DNA of 64,000 bases from Actinoplanes sp. NBC_00393 (lineage in GTDB: Bacteria; Actinomycetota; Actinomycetes; Mycobacteriales; Micromonosporaceae), in the NCBI RefSeq assembly GCF_036053395.1, contig NZ_CP107942.1:4058501-4122500 (forward strand), in the 5' to 3' direction. Every line of letters starts with the position of its first letter. Position 1 is the first letter of the stretch. Shown here piece after piece: positions 33,599 to 43,618 of this stretch. Below the pieces are notes generated by a model. The model was not told the DNA's origin. It saw nothing but the letters and a program-made list of their open reading frames with translations, and ran no database searches. The translations under genes and the position numbers were made by a program.

Positions 33599-34524
33599 CG
33601 GTCGCTCCCGCCGGCGCCGGGCACGAACTCCAGCGCACCGCGGGTCAGGTCCATGTACGCCTCCTCGAGGGAGGCCCGGTGCCGGCGCATCTCGGTGAAC
33701 GGGATGTCCGCCCCGGTGAGCAGCGCCGACACCCGCTCGCCGGCCAGACCTTCGACGACGACGGTGTCCGGGCCGGTCACGGTGACCGTCGCGCCCGCGT
33801 TGGCGAGCACGGTCGTCGCCTCCGTCCGGTGCCCGGTGGTGAGCTCGACGTGGTCCCTCGACGCGGCCGCCAGCAGTTCGGCCACCCCGGTGTCGGCGAT
33901 CAGCCGCCCCCGGCCGACCACGATCAGATGATCGGCGGTGCCCTCCAGCTCGCTCATCAGGTGGCTGGAGATCAGGATCGCGCGGCCCTCGGCGGCCAGC
34001 GACCGCATCAGGCCGCGGATCCAGACGATGCCGTCCGGGTCGAGCCCGTTGACCGGCTCGTCGAACATCAGCACCGGCGGATCGCCGAGCAGCGCGGCGG
34101 CGATCCCCAGCCGCTGCTGCATGCCCAGCGAGAACGCCCCGGCCCGGCGGCGGCCGGCTGAGGCCAGGCCGACCAGGTCGAGGACCTCGGCCACCCGGCG
34201 TTTGCCGAGGCCGTTGCTGTGCGCCATCCACAGCAGATGGTCGCGGGCGCGACGGGCCGGATGTACGGCGGACGCGTCGAGCGCCGCACCGACCTGGGTC
34301 AGCGGCGTCCGCAACGTCCAGTAGGGCCGGCCGCTGACCAGGGCCTGTCCGGCGTCCGGGGCGTCCAGCCCGAGGATCAGCCGCATCGTCGTCGATTTGC
34401 CGGCGCCGTTGGGCCCGACGAAGCCGGTCACCTCACCGGCCCGGACCGTGAACGAGAGCTCGTCCACGGCCACAGTCGTGCGGTAGCGCTTGCTCAGCTC
34501 GCGTACCTCGATGGTGGGTTCCAT
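33595..34524 (-). CDS. ABC transporter ATP-binding protein
   Basis: 309 residues. Walker A GPNGAGKST (about 36-44), Q-loop TQVGAALD, signature FSLGMQQRLGIAAAL, Walker B VLMFDEP with D-loop NGLDPDG, and H-loop ISSHLMSE are all present. C-terminal ~90 residues are the dimer/regulatory extension common to this drug/lipid-export subgroup. First gene of the three-gene exporter operon, divergent from the two-component genes with a 112-nt shared promoter region, which suggests the two-component system controls it. Confidence 0.93.
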   Translation of the reverse strand: MEPTIEVRELSKRYRTTVAVDELSFTVRAGEVTGFVGPNGAGKSTTMRLILGLDAPDAGQALVSGRPYWTLRTPLTQVGAALDASAVHPARRARDHLLWMAHSNGLGKRRVAEVLDLVGLASAGRRRAGAFSLGMQQRLGIAAALLGDPPVLMFDEPVNGLDPDGIVWIRGLMRSLAAEGRAILISSHLMSELEGTADHLIVVGRGRLIADTGVAELLAAASRDHVELTTGHRTEATTVLANAGATVTVTGPDTVVVEGLAGERVSALLTGADIPFTEMRRHRASLEEAYMDLTRGALEFVPGAGGSDR

Positions 34525-34636
34525 GAGGGCACGCTATGCAGTGCGGGCCCCGCGGCGCGTCCCGGCGCAGAGGGGTCTTGGGCCGGTGCCGTCCTCCCTC
34601 CCGTGGGGGAGGACTGCGGTGTCCACGCCGGTCACA

Positions 34637-35728
34637 ATGACTGACGTGAGGGGGCTGGTCGCGGCGACGGCCACGCTCGGCGCCATCGCGGTGACCGAGG
34701 CGCTGGCTCGTGCGTACGATCAATCGTTCTCCGGCATCGCGGCCCTGCTGGCGCTCCTGGCAGTCGCCCCGGTCGCCCTGTCCCGGCTCTGGCCCGCGAC
34801 CGCGGCGGCCCTGTCCGCCGCGGCGGTCCTCTCCACGTCGCTGATCGCCTACCCGGTGACCGTCGCCGCGGTCGTCGCCGTCGGCGCGCTCTACGGCATC
34901 GCCGGATACCGGCGTCCGATCTGGATCAGCGCGCTGCTGGTCCTGCCGTTCGGTCTGTACACCGCGATGGTTGCCTGGCCGCTCGCCGTCGTGGTGACCC
35001 TGGCGAGCGCCTCCGGGCTCACCCTGCGGCTGCGGGACCGGCACCGCCGCCGACGGGCCGGCGAGGAGTCGGCTGCGGCGTCTCTGATGGAGTACGCCGC
35101 CCGCGGCGAACGCGCCCGCATCGCCCGGGAACTGCACGACGTGGTGGCCCACCACATCACGACGATCGCGCTGCAGGCCGACGCGGCCCGGCTGGCGACG
35201 CCCGGCCTGCCGCCGGAGGGGGCGCGCCGGCTGACCGCGATCGGCGACACCGCCCGGATCGCGCTGACCGAGATGCGGCGGCTGCTCGGCGTCCTGCGCG
35301 AGGACACCGGCGACGAGGCGCGCCGCGACCCGCAGCCCGCGCTCGACCAGCTCAACACGCTGCTCGACGACGTGCGCGACACCGCCGCCGGCAGTGGGGT
35401 ACGCCTGATCGTCAGCGGCCCGGTCGAACCGCTCGACCCGGGGGTGGAGCTGACCGCGTACCGGATCGTGCAGGAGGCCCTGACCAACGCGCGCCGGCAC
35501 GCGCCCGGCGCCGCCGTGGACGTCGAGTTGCGGTACGGCGGTGACGACCTGGTGGTCCGCGTCTACGACAACGGTCCCGGCCCGGCCGGCGGCGCGGACG
35601 GCGGGCACGGGCTGGTCGGCATGCGCGAGCGGGCGGCCATGGTCGGCGGCTCGGTCACCGCCGGGGTCGCGCCGGGCGCCGGGTTCCTCGTCGAAGCCGT
35701 TCTGCCGATCAAGGGAGAGGTCCCGTGA
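34637..35728 (+). CDS. Sensor histidine kinase (NarL/DesK type)
   Basis: About 363 residues. Four to five TM segments fill the first ~135 residues (for example [20 protein letters not shown]). A HisKA_3 dimerisation domain follows with the phospho-acceptor His in [20 protein letters not shown], and a HATPase with [15 protein letters not shown] (N box), VYDNGPGP (G1) and [11 protein letters not shown] (G2). No extracellular sensor domain, so it probably senses membrane state. ATG 34637 chosen; no clear ribosome site. The next gene overlaps by 4 nt. Confidence 0.92.
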   Translation: MTDVRGLVAATATLGAIAVTEALARAYDQSFSGIAALLALLAVAPVALSRLWPATAAALSAAAVLSTSLIAYPVTVAAVVAVGALYGIAGYRRPIWISALLVLPFGLYTAMVAWPLAVVVTLASASGLTLRLRDRHRRRRAGEESAAASLMEYAARGERARIARELHDVVAHHITTIALQADAARLATPGLPPEGARRLTAIGDTARIALTEMRRLLGVLREDTGDEARRDPQPALDQLNTLLDDVRDTAAGSGVRLIVSGPVEPLDPGVELTAYRIVQEALTNARRHAPGAAVDVELRYGGDDLVVRVYDNGPGPAGGADGGHGLVGMRERAAMVGGSVTAGVAPGAGFLVEAVLPIKGEVP

Positions 35729-36390
35729 GGGCCACCCGCATCGTCGTGGTCGACGACCAGGACGTGGTGCGTACCGCCTTCGAGGTGCTGCTGGCCACCC
35801 AGCCGGACTTCACCGTCGTCGGCTCGGCCGCCGACGGTGACCAGGCCGTCCGGGTCTGCCGCCACCTGCAGCCCGACGTCGTCCTGATGGACATCCGGAT
35901 GCCCGGCACCGACGGGATCACCGCGACCCGCCGCATCCTGACCGGCCCCGAGCCGCCCCGCGTGCTGATCCTGACCACGTTCGACCTGGACGAGCACGTG
36001 TACGACGCTCTCGACGCGGGCGCGAGCGGCTTCCTGCTGAAGGACGCCACCGCCGAGCGCCTCTTCGACGCCGTCCGGATCGTCGCCGCCGGGGATGCGC
36101 TGCTCGACCCCGGCGTGACCCGGCGGCTGGTCGCCGAGTTCGCCCGGCTGCGCACCCGGCGCCGCGAGCCGGACGCAGCGCTGCGCACGCTCACCGGCCG
36201 GGAGACGCAGGTGCTGCGGCTGCTCGCCGAGGGCCTGTCGAACCCGGAGATCGCCGCCCGGCTGGTGGTCGGCGAGGAGACGGTGAAGTCGCACGTGAGC
36301 CGGGTGCTGGCCAAGCTCGGTCTGCGCGATCGCACCCAGGCGGTCGTCGTGGCGTACGAGTCCGGCCTGGTGGTGCCGGGCGAGGGTTGA
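35725..36390 (+). CDS. Response regulator, NarL/LuxR family
   Basis: 221 residues. Receiver with acidic pocket VVVDDQDVV, phosphorylated Asp in [12 protein letters not shown], Thr in [13 protein letters not shown] and Lys in GFLLKDA. The C-terminal LuxR-type HTH is [25 protein letters not shown] with [21 protein letters not shown] start overlaps the kinase stop (GTGA). Likely target is the divergent ABC exporter operon. Confidence 0.95.
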   Translation: MRATRIVVVDDQDVVRTAFEVLLATQPDFTVVGSAADGDQAVRVCRHLQPDVVLMDIRMPGTDGITATRRILTGPEPPRVLILTTFDLDEHVYDALDAGASGFLLKDATAERLFDAVRIVAAGDALLDPGVTRRLVAEFARLRTRRREPDAALRTLTGRETQVLRLLAEGLSNPEIAARLVVGEETVKSHVSRVLAKLGLRDRTQAVVVAYESGLVVPGEG

Positions 36391-36398
36391 AGTTCGGG

Positions 36399-37142
36399 TC
36401 AGGCCCGCGACAGCTGCCGGGAGATGCCGCGGGCGGCGGCGCGCACCATCGGCGTCAGGTGGTGGACGGCTGCGGCGCTGCTGCCGCGGACCACCACGGA
36501 CAGCGCGGCGACGACCGTGTCGCCGGCCAGGATCGGGGCGGCGACCGACACCGCGTCGCCGGTGACCTGGCGGTCGCTGACGGCGAAACCGGTACGCCGT
36601 ACCTCGGCCAGCGCCTGCCGCAACCGGCGCGGCTCGGTGATGGTGTGCGCGGTGTAGCGCGTCAGCGGGCCGGCCAGCACGCGCTCCTGGATGTCGAGCG
36701 GCGCGTGCGCGAGCAGCACCAGGCCGACGCCGGTCGGTGGCATCGCGAACCGGCCGCCCACCCGGGTCAGCACGGTCACCGCGTCGCGCGCGGCGAACCG
36801 CTCGACGAACACCAGTTCGTCCTGGTCGCGGACGGCCAGCTGGACGTTCTCGTGGGTCACCTCGTACAGATCTTCCATGAACGGCAGTGCGGCCTCGCGC
36901 AGCGCGAGCCCGCGCGGAGCGAGCGCGCCCAGCTCGAAGACGCGCAGCCCGATCCGGTAGCTGCCGTCCGGATCGCGTTCCAGCCCACCCCAGGCGACCA
37001 GTTCGGCGACCAGCCGGTGCGCCGTCGACACCGGCAGGCCGACCGCCCGGGCGATCTGGGACAGCGTGAGCGCGGGCCGCTCCCGGCTGAAGCAGCCCAG
37101 CACCGCGAGCAGTTTGCCGCCGGCGCTCGGCGTACGCCTCAG
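36399..37142 (-). CDS. IclR-family transcriptional regulator
   Basis: About 247 residues if translation begins at CTG 37142, which overlaps the reductase stop by 4 nt (CTGA). The only in-frame ATG/GTG codons lie well inside the reductase gene, so the exact start is uncertain. The winged helix (GGKLLAVLGCFSRERPALTL, IARAVGLPVSTAHRLVAELV) and the effector domain (ELVFVERFAARDAVTVLTRVG, GLVLLAHAPLD, GFAVSDRQVTGDAVSVAAPI) are complete. Encoded as the last gene of the Rieske oxygenase operon, so it probably regulates aromatic demethylation genes. Confidence 0.87.
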   Translation of the reverse strand: MRRTPSAGGKLLAVLGCFSRERPALTLSQIARAVGLPVSTAHRLVAELVAWGGLERDPDGSYRIGLRVFELGALAPRGLALREAALPFMEDLYEVTHENVQLAVRDQDELVFVERFAARDAVTVLTRVGGRFAMPPTGVGLVLLAHAPLDIQERVLAGPLTRYTAHTITEPRRLRQALAEVRRTGFAVSDRQVTGDAVSVAAPILAGDTVVAALSVVVRGSSAAAVHHLTPMVRAAARGISRQLSRA

Positions 37143-38062
37143 AGCTCCAGCACCAGTCTCGGATCCGCCGCCCGGGACACGCAGACGAACATCGTGTCGT
37201 TCGCGGCCCGCTCCTGCGGGGTCAGCAGTGAGTCCCGGTGTTCGATCCGGCCCGCCAGCACCGGTGTCTCGCAGGTTCCGCACGTCCCCTCCCGGCATGA
37301 CGAGAGCACACCGATCCCGGCCTCCTCGACGACTTGCAGCACAGACTTGTCGGCGGGCACGGTCAGGGTCAACCCGCTCACGGCCAGTTCGACCTCGAAC
37401 TCTTCGGCGGAGGACGAGCCGCCTGCCCGGGGTGTGAAGCGCTCGACGTGCAGCGCACCGGCCGGCCAGGTGGCGCAGTGCGCCTCGACCGCCGCGAGCA
37501 GCGGTTCCGGTCCGCAGCAGTACACCGCGGTGTCCGGCCGGGGCTGCCCGAGGATGCGGTCGAGGGCGAGCAGGCCGACCTCGTCCTGCGGGTACAGCGT
37601 GGTGCGCGGGCCGCCGAGCGCCTCCAGGAACGCCATCGAGCGCCGGCTGCGGCCGCCGTAGTGCAGCTCCCAGTCGGCGCCGGCCGCCTCGGCGGCCCGG
37701 ACCATCGGCAGGATCGGGGTGATGCCGATCCCGCCGGCGATGAACAGGTACCGCGGCGCGGGTTCCAGGGCGAAGTGGTTGCGCGGCTCCCCCGCCTCGA
37801 CCTCGGCGCCCTCGTGCAGCGTCTCGTGCACGCGCGCGGATCCGCCCCGGCCGGCCGGCTCGCGCAGCACGCCGATGCGCCAGGTCGAGCGGTCCGCCGG
37901 GTCCCCGCACAGCGAGTACTGCCGGACCAGACCGCCGCCCAGGCGCAGGTCGACGTGGGCGCCCGGCGACCAGTGCGGCAGGTCGCGCCCGGACGCGTCG
38001 GCCAGGTCCAGCACCACGACGCCCTCGGCAGCGGGCGCCCGGCGGATGATGCGAAGCTGCAC
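37139..38062 (-). CDS. Oxygenase reductase (FMN/NAD + 2Fe-2S ferredoxin), VanB-like
   Basis: 307 residues. Flavin-binding RQYSLCGDP, NAD-binding GGIGITPILPM and CCGPEPLL. The C-terminal plant-type ferredoxin has Cys ligands in SSCREGTCGTC (C-x4-C-x2-C) and a fourth in FVCVSRA. This order (reductase domain then ferredoxin) defines the phthalate dioxygenase reductase/VanB class that feeds electrons to Rieske oxygenases. GTG start with GGAGGA five bases upstream. Supplies the oxygenase encoded upstream. Confidence 0.92.
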   Translation of the reverse strand: MQLRIIRRAPAAEGVVVLDLADASGRDLPHWSPGAHVDLRLGGGLVRQYSLCGDPADRSTWRIGVLREPAGRGGSARVHETLHEGAEVEAGEPRNHFALEPAPRYLFIAGGIGITPILPMVRAAEAAGADWELHYGGRSRRSMAFLEALGGPRTTLYPQDEVGLLALDRILGQPRPDTAVYCCGPEPLLAAVEAHCATWPAGALHVERFTPRAGGSSSAEEFEVELAVSGLTLTVPADKSVLQVVEEAGIGVLSSCREGTCGTCETPVLAGRIEHRDSLLTPQERAANDTMFVCVSRAADPRLVLEL

Positions 38063-38076
38063 AGGAGTCCTCCGGT

Positions 38077-38319
38077 TCAGGCGGGCGAGGTGGTCCGGCG
38101 GCGGATCAGGGCGGGGTCGGTGACCAGGTGCGGCGGGGCGGGTGGCAGCACCGGCGGTGGTTCCGGCGGGACCGGACCGCCGGCCGGGTGTTCCGGATGG
38201 GCGGACAGCCACTCCCACAGCAGCACCGGGTCGTCCGCCTCGGCCTGCGCGCCGCAGTGGCACCGGCCGCTGAGCCGGTCCGAGCCGGGCAGCCAGCCGA
38301 CCCGGGTCAGCCGGTTCAC
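38077..38319 (-). CDS. Small hypothetical protein in the Rieske operon
   Basis: 80 residues, starting at a GTG that overlaps the oxygenase stop by 4 nt and ending 14 nt before the reductase start. It has a GRCHCGAQAEADD segment (two Cys and a His, possibly a small metal site), WEWLSAHPEH, and a Pro-rich half. No family recognised. Tight placement between oxygenase and reductase supports a real gene. Confidence 0.6.
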   Translation of the reverse strand: MNRLTRVGWLPGSDRLSGRCHCGAQAEADDPVLLWEWLSAHPEHPAGGPVPPEPPPVLPPAPPHLVTDPALIRRRTTSPA

Positions 38320-39353
38320 CGGGACTCGTCGGCGAGGGCGGCGATCATCCGGCGGGCGGCCAGCCCGCCGGTGTCGATGTTGATGGACAGCTCCTGGTAG
38401 CCGTCGGGTTCGCCGGTGAGCACCCGTTCCAGCACGTCCAGCGCCGCCACGTCCTGCAGCACCACGGTCCGGTTGCTCTCCCGCAGGAAGTCCGACACCG
38501 ACTCGTCGTCGAGGGCGAAGTCCCGGGCGACGGCCCAGAAGTCGTGCGTCGACGACTCGGTCTCCGGGGTGATCGCGTACACCACCTCGACGTGGAAGGC
38601 GTCCGGGTCGCTGCCGTCGGCGTTCGGCAGCACCCCGGCCGGCGCGATCCGGCTGTGCAGCTTGTACAGGCAGGGCGGGGTGAACTCGATGTCCTGCCAG
38701 CGGGTGATCCGCCCGGTGATCCCGGTGCTCTTCGCGTAGAACGGCGGGCAGGCGGCGTCGGCCATCCGCCGGAACACGTAGACGATGCCGGCCTTCTCGT
38801 CCACCTTCGTGGTGATCGGGGTCTCGGCCACCTCCGGGGTGCCGATGTAGCCGCCGTGCAGGTAGGTCTCGTGCGACAGGTCCATCAGGTTGTCGACCAG
38901 CAGGCTGGCCCGCGCGGCCAGCGGCTCCATCCCGGACACGGTGGTCCAGCCGGGCAGGTCCAGCCAGGGCGCCCGCGGGATCGGTACGCCCGGAGCCCGC
39001 TCCGCCTCCCCGATGAACACCCAGACGAAGGAGTCCTGCTCGACGACCGGGTACTGCTTGAGCCGGGCGGTACGCGGAATCCGCGTCTGCCCCGGCACCG
39101 CCACGCACACCCCGTCAGCGCCGTACGTGAACCCGTGATACCCGCAGACCACGGTGTCCCCGGCCAACCGGCTCGGCGGCTCGGACAGCGGGAACCGGCG
39201 GTGCACGCACCGGTCGCTCATCGCCGTGACCTGTCCCGCCTCGGTGCGCCAGAACAGGATCGACTCCCCGCACACGGTCCGGCTGAACAGCTCGCGGCCG
39301 ATCTCCCGGCCGTACGCCGCCACATACCACTGGTTCCGAACGATCGACGTCAT
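38316..39353 (-). CDS. Rieske non-haem iron oxygenase, vanillate O-demethylase-like (VanA)
   Basis: 345 residues. The Rieske cluster has DRCVHRRFPLSE (Cys49, His51) and VVCGYHGFTYGADG (Cys70, His73). The mononuclear iron site is DLSHETYLHGG (Asp158, His161, His166). Length, the opening VRNQWYVAAYGREIG and the aromatic-ring-demethylase style of the C-domain match the VanA/CARDO-related group. Probably demethylates a methoxylated aromatic such as a lignin-derived acid (inference). An in-frame start 8 codons upstream is possible. First gene of the four-gene operon. Confidence 0.9.
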   Translation of the reverse strand: MTSIVRNQWYVAAYGREIGRELFSRTVCGESILFWRTEAGQVTAMSDRCVHRRFPLSEPPSRLAGDTVVCGYHGFTYGADGVCVAVPGQTRIPRTARLKQYPVVEQDSFVWVFIGEAERAPGVPIPRAPWLDLPGWTTVSGMEPLAARASLLVDNLMDLSHETYLHGGYIGTPEVAETPITTKVDEKAGIVYVFRRMADAACPPFYAKSTGITGRITRWQDIEFTPPCLYKLHSRIAPAGVLPNADGSDPDAFHVEVVYAITPETESSTHDFWAVARDFALDDESVSDFLRESNRTVVLQDVAALDVLERVLTGEPDGYQELSINIDTGGLAARRMIAALADESR

Positions 39354-39416
39354 GCGTTTCAGCGTGACGGCGGTCACTGCCGGACCGACACGGCCTTTCC
39401 GCGTGACGGAAAGGTC

Positions 39417-41390
39417 CTACGCGAGCAACCTCACGCAGAGCCCGAGCAGCCGTTCGTCATCGCTGATCTCCTCCGCCGACAGCCCGCGGTTGCTCGCGTT
39501 GTGCCGGATCGCCGTGTCTGCCTCGGCCCGCGCGTACCGGGCGCCGTACCGGGCGTCCCCGGTCTCCACCCACAACCGGGCGATCCTCGGCCGTGTCCCC
39601 GGCGCCGCCTCCCAGACCCGGCCCAGCCGGCGCACGGCGTCGCGGTCCCCCGCCACCCGCCACAGCGCGTCCGCGGCGGCGACCACGATCACGCCGTCGG
39701 AACGGGCGTCCATCCGCGCGGCCAGCCGCCGGCGGCGGTCGGCGACGCGGATCCCCAGTTCGCCGAGCCCGTCGATGGCGGTGACCACGTGCCCGGTGGC
39801 GGCGCTGCGGTTGTCGAGGAAACGGTCGTAGACCGCGGCGGCCGCGGTCGCGTCCCCGGCGACATGCCAGATCGCGTACGCCGCGGCCAGCTGGACCGCC
39901 GGCTTGGCGCTGGTCAGCGCCTTGCGGATGTCCGGGATCCGGGCGGCGGCGGTACGCCCGGCGCGCGCCAGCAGGCCCAGCGTGACCACGTCGATCGGCT
40001 CGTGCGCCAGGTGGTCACCGGTCTCGTTGGGGGCGACGGCCGTCAGCGCCTGCAGCAGCCCCAGCCGCTGCGCCTGCTCGGATGGTCGCAGGCCGCGCAG
40101 TCGCCGTCGCAGCGTGCGGCTCAGCCCGCGCGCCCGCAACCCGTAGCCGGCGATGCACCGGTGCAGTTCGCCCACGTCCGGCGCCTCGTCGAGCAGGCGC
40201 TCCAGCATCGGCAGCACCCGGTCGTCGCCGAAGCCGGCGAGAATCTGCACGGCCGGGCTGAGCACGGGTCCGTGCGTACCGTTGCTGATCCAGGCGGACT
40301 GCCCGGGCCGGATCCGCTGGTCCGCCTTCGCCAGCACGGCCCACACCGCGTCGGCGGCCGGGCGGCCGATCTCACCGATGCCGTGCAACAGCCGCAGCGC
40401 CGCCGTCCGCACCTGCAGGTCGCCGTCGGCCAGCAGTTCGGCGGCGCGCTGCACCAGCGGCAGGTAGGGCGCGCGCAACCGCTGCATCATCGACTGCGCC
40501 TCGTGCAGGGCGTCCTGCCGGGCGTCCGAGGCCGGCAGGTCGAGCATCTGCTCGAGCAGGTCGAGCTGCGGGCCGACGTCGGTGCGGAACGCCGCCCGTA
40601 CCGCGCTCAGCACCTGCGGATAGCCGGGCGTCCACCGCCGCGCCGCCATCCGCTGGCCGGCCAGCAGCGGCGCGACCGCGTCGTCCAGCGGCGCCGGCTC
40701 CCGGTTCAGGCCCTCCCGGTACGCGGCCAGCAGCGTGTCGCGGGCGGTCTCGGCGTCGAACGGCGGCGGGTCGTAGAGCGCCATCAGCTCGGTCAGCGCG
40801 GTGATGCGTACCAGCAGGTCGCCGTCGCTGTCGGCGGCCCACGCCAGCCACGCCTTGATCGGCTCGTAGTTGCTGCCGACCGCCCCGGTGATCACGCCGC
40901 TGCCGAGCAGGGTGACCCGCACCGCCGGGTCCGGTTCGTCGATGTAGCGCTCCCACAGCACCCCGGTCAGTTCGGGCAAAAGCCGGGAGACGGCCCGCAA
41001 CGTGTACGCCGCCGCGTCCCGCACCAGCGGGTCGTCGTCGGTCAGGAACTCGGCGAAGCCGGCATACCCGGCCAGGATCCGCTTCGCGCGCAGCGTCTCG
41101 CCGGCCATGTACCAGGTCCGGTCGGCGCCGGCCAGGTCGCCGACCAGCCGCAGGATGCGGTCCCGGTCGGCCGTCTCGGGATCGGCCACCAGCTCCAGCA
41201 GGACCGGCAGGGCGTCCACCACCCACGGCCGGACGTCCTCCCCGTCGGGGGCGATCCGGCACAGATTCCGCAGGGCGGTGGCCCGGGCAGCAGGGTCGCT
41301 GCCGGCCAGATCGTTGAGCATCCGGGGTACGGCTCCGACGTCCTGCACCCCGCTGACCCTAAGGCCGGTGTCCACCATGCCGTCGATCAT
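39417..41390 (-). CDS. HEAT-repeat protein
   Basis: 657 residues built almost wholly from helical repeats, for example PLVRDAAAYTLRAVSRLLPEL, LVRITALTELMALY, LQVRTAALRLLHGIGEIG and AVQLAAAYAIWHVAGDA, the HEAT-repeat style of scaffold proteins. No enzymatic motif or membrane segment. Single gene between the Rieske operon and the glutamate-cysteine-ligase-like gene, same strand. Function unknown. Confidence 0.82.
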   Translation of the reverse strand: MIDGMVDTGLRVSGVQDVGAVPRMLNDLAGSDPAARATALRNLCRIAPDGEDVRPWVVDALPVLLELVADPETADRDRILRLVGDLAGADRTWYMAGETLRAKRILAGYAGFAEFLTDDDPLVRDAAAYTLRAVSRLLPELTGVLWERYIDEPDPAVRVTLLGSGVITGAVGSNYEPIKAWLAWAADSDGDLLVRITALTELMALYDPPPFDAETARDTLLAAYREGLNREPAPLDDAVAPLLAGQRMAARRWTPGYPQVLSAVRAAFRTDVGPQLDLLEQMLDLPASDARQDALHEAQSMMQRLRAPYLPLVQRAAELLADGDLQVRTAALRLLHGIGEIGRPAADAVWAVLAKADQRIRPGQSAWISNGTHGPVLSPAVQILAGFGDDRVLPMLERLLDEAPDVGELHRCIAGYGLRARGLSRTLRRRLRGLRPSEQAQRLGLLQALTAVAPNETGDHLAHEPIDVVTLGLLARAGRTAAARIPDIRKALTSAKPAVQLAAAYAIWHVAGDATAAAAVYDRFLDNRSAATGHVVTAIDGLGELGIRVADRRRRLAARMDARSDGVIVVAAADALWRVAGDRDAVRRLGRVWEAAPGTRPRIARLWVETGDARYGARYARAEADTAIRHNASNRGLSAEEISDDERLLGLCVRLLA

Positions 41391-41446
41391 GGTGGGCCCC
41401 GGCCTCGCTGGCTACTCCTTCACCCTCCCGTGATCACGGCCACGTC

Positions 41447-42580
41447 TCAGCCCGGGCGGCCGTCGCGCAGTTCCCGCACCAGCGACGACACGACGGCCTT
41501 GAGACTCCCGCCGTGCGCCGCCGCCACCCGCAGCTGGCGCTGATAGCTCGCTCCACCCGTCACGATCATGTGCAGGTCGCTCAGCTCCGCCGCACAGCCG
41601 AGCGACTCGGCGATCGGCAGCAGGAACGGCAGCAACTCCCCGAGGTCCTCGGTGACGAGCCGTTCGTCGCCGGCCGCGTTCTGAATGATGATCGCCTCCA
41701 TGCCGTAGCGCGCCGCCCGCCATTTGTTCTCGCGGACGAACCACGGCTGCAGGGTGGGCACCTCGCGGCCGGCGTCCAGCTCGCGGGAGAAGTGCTCGAT
41801 CAGGCACTGGGTCAGGGCGGCGATCGCGCCGATCTCCTGCACGGTGGAGATGCCGTCGAACGTACGCGCCTCGATCGTGCCCCATCTCGGCGACGGCCGG
41901 ATGTCCCAGCGCAGCTCGTTCAGCTCCTCGATGACGCCGGTGTGCATCAGGTCGGCCACCATCCGCTCGTACTGCGACCACTCGGTGAACTGCGGCGGCA
42001 GCCCCGCGGTCGGCAGTTGCTGGAACATCAGCGCCCGGTTGGAGGCGTACCCGGTGTTCTCCCCCGCCCAGAACGGGCTGGACGCGCTGAGCGCCTGGAA
42101 GTGCGGCAGATAGGTGAGCAGGCCGTCGATGATCGGCAGCACCTTGCGCCGGTCCTCGACCGCCACGTGCACGTGGACGCCCCAGATCATCATCTGCCGG
42201 CCCCACCAGCGGGTCCGGTCGATCAGCGTGTCGTACCGCGGCTTGTTCGGCGTCACCCCCTGCTGGAACCACTGGCTGAACGGGTGGGTGCCGGCCGAGA
42301 TGAGGTCGACGCCCATCGGCTCGGCGATCGTGCTGACCTGCTCGGCGAGGCGGGTGAGGTCCGCGACGGCGTCCCGGGCCCGGTGGTGCGGCGCGCTGAC
42401 GATCTCCACGGTGTTGGTGAGCAACTCGTTCGTCACGTGCGGGAACGTGTCCGCCGTGCCGAGCTTGGCGAGCAGGTCGGGGGCGGCGGGGGCGAGTTCG
42501 CCGCTGCGCCGGTCGACACAGGCGATCTCCCACTCGATCCCTAGACGCGACCTGATCGATGGGGCGAAGTCGATACCCAT
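41447..42580 (-). CDS. YbdK-type carboxylate-amine ligase (glutamate-cysteine ligase family)
   Basis: 377 residues. SRLGIEWEIACVDRRSGEL (Glu metal ligands), NELLTNTVEIVSAPH, GTHPFSQWFQQG, IWGVHVHVAVED and PRWGTIEARTFDG are the conserved blocks of the GCS2/YbdK family. Such proteins form an amide between a carboxylate and an amine (gamma-glutamylcysteine in some members). ATG 42580; no partner gene nearby. Confidence 0.9.
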   Translation of the reverse strand: MGIDFAPSIRSRLGIEWEIACVDRRSGELAPAAPDLLAKLGTADTFPHVTNELLTNTVEIVSAPHHRARDAVADLTRLAEQVSTIAEPMGVDLISAGTHPFSQWFQQGVTPNKPRYDTLIDRTRWWGRQMMIWGVHVHVAVEDRRKVLPIIDGLLTYLPHFQALSASSPFWAGENTGYASNRALMFQQLPTAGLPPQFTEWSQYERMVADLMHTGVIEELNELRWDIRPSPRWGTIEARTFDGISTVQEIGAIAALTQCLIEHFSRELDAGREVPTLQPWFVRENKWRAARYGMEAIIIQNAAGDERLVTEDLGELLPFLLPIAESLGCAAELSDLHMIVTGGASYQRQLRVAAAHGGSLKAVVSSLVRELRDGRPG

Positions 42581-42762
42581 GGACTCACCTTACGAACACC
42601 GGCCGGGCGCCGAGCCCGGCACGCGGCGTTGGCCGGGTCCGACAACGCGGTTCGGCCATCGGGCCCGCCCGGCCCGGGTGGGCGCCTTCATCGTTGTAGG
42701 CGAGCCACAAGAGATTCGCAGCGGTAAATACTACGACCTATGCTGATGCGCTGGGAGGAGTC

Positions 42763-43536
42763 ATGACAGCCAGCGAGAAGACGAGAACGGTCGTCGGCAG
42801 CGGCACAGGTGGCCTGCCGGTGGCCGGGCTGCGGGACTTCTACGACGATCCACGGGTGCCCCTAGCCGGCGGCGGTCTGGACCGCACCGATCAGATGCTG
42901 TTCCTGCTCGACGGGATCGTCCGGGCCGCCCCACGGCAGCTGCGCATCCTCGACGTCGGGTGCGGCGACGGCGCAGCCACCAGCCAGGCCGCGGCCCGCG
43001 CACCCGGCCACCAGGTCATCGGGATGGACTGGTCCGACCAGGCCATGCAGCAGGCCCGCCGGCACGGACTCACCCTGATCCGCGGCGGCCTCGAAGCCCC
43101 GGGCCTGCCGATCGCCGACGCCACCGTCGACGTCGTCGTGATGAGCGAAGTCATCGAACACCTCGTCGACCCCGACCTCGCGGTTTCCGAGGCGCTGCGG
43201 GTGCTGCGCCCCGGCGGCCACCTGCTGCTCTCCACCCCCAACCTCGCCGCCTGGTTCAACCGGGCACTACTCGCCGTCGGCGTCCAGCCGGTCTTCTCCG
43301 AAGTCAGCCTCCGCAACGTCTACGGCCGGCCCGGCAACCACGTCGCCGGCCACCTGCGCCTCTACACCGCCCGCGCCCTCGCCCAGTTCCTCGCCGGCAG
43401 CGGCTTCACCGACGTCACGCTGACCGGCGCCGGCTACCACGACGTGCCCCGATCGCTACGCCCGTTCGACCGGATGATGCGCCGCTGGCCGAGCGGCGCC
43501 GCGATCCTGCTGGCGCAGGCCCGCAAGCACGGCTGA
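42763..43536 (+). CDS. SAM-dependent methyltransferase (class I)
   Basis: 257 residues; ATG with GGGAGGAG just upstream. SAM motif I ILDVGCGDGAATSQAA (about 66-81), VIGMDWSDQAMQQA (motif post-I), DVVVMSEVIEHLVDPD and LRVLRPGGHLLLSTPN are all clear. The style is of small-molecule or O-methyltransferases; substrate not assignable. Stands alone on the plus strand before the TetR gene. Confidence 0.9.
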   Translation: MTASEKTRTVVGSGTGGLPVAGLRDFYDDPRVPLAGGGLDRTDQMLFLLDGIVRAAPRQLRILDVGCGDGAATSQAAARAPGHQVIGMDWSDQAMQQARRHGLTLIRGGLEAPGLPIADATVDVVVMSEVIEHLVDPDLAVSEALRVLRPGGHLLLSTPNLAAWFNRALLAVGVQPVFSEVSLRNVYGRPGNHVAGHLRLYTARALAQFLAGSGFTDVTLTGAGYHDVPRSLRPFDRMMRRWPSGAAILLAQARKHG

Positions 43537-43618
43537 GCGGCAGGCCGCGGCGTCAGCCGCCCGGGTGCACCGAGCGATCGCATTGATCGCGCTGTGATTG
43601 ACTAGCGCGTATGGTCAC

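Noticed and set aside
43583..43615. Sigma-70-type promoter before the double TetR gene
   Set aside because: TTGATC and TATGGT are present but about 21 bp apart, too far for confidence.
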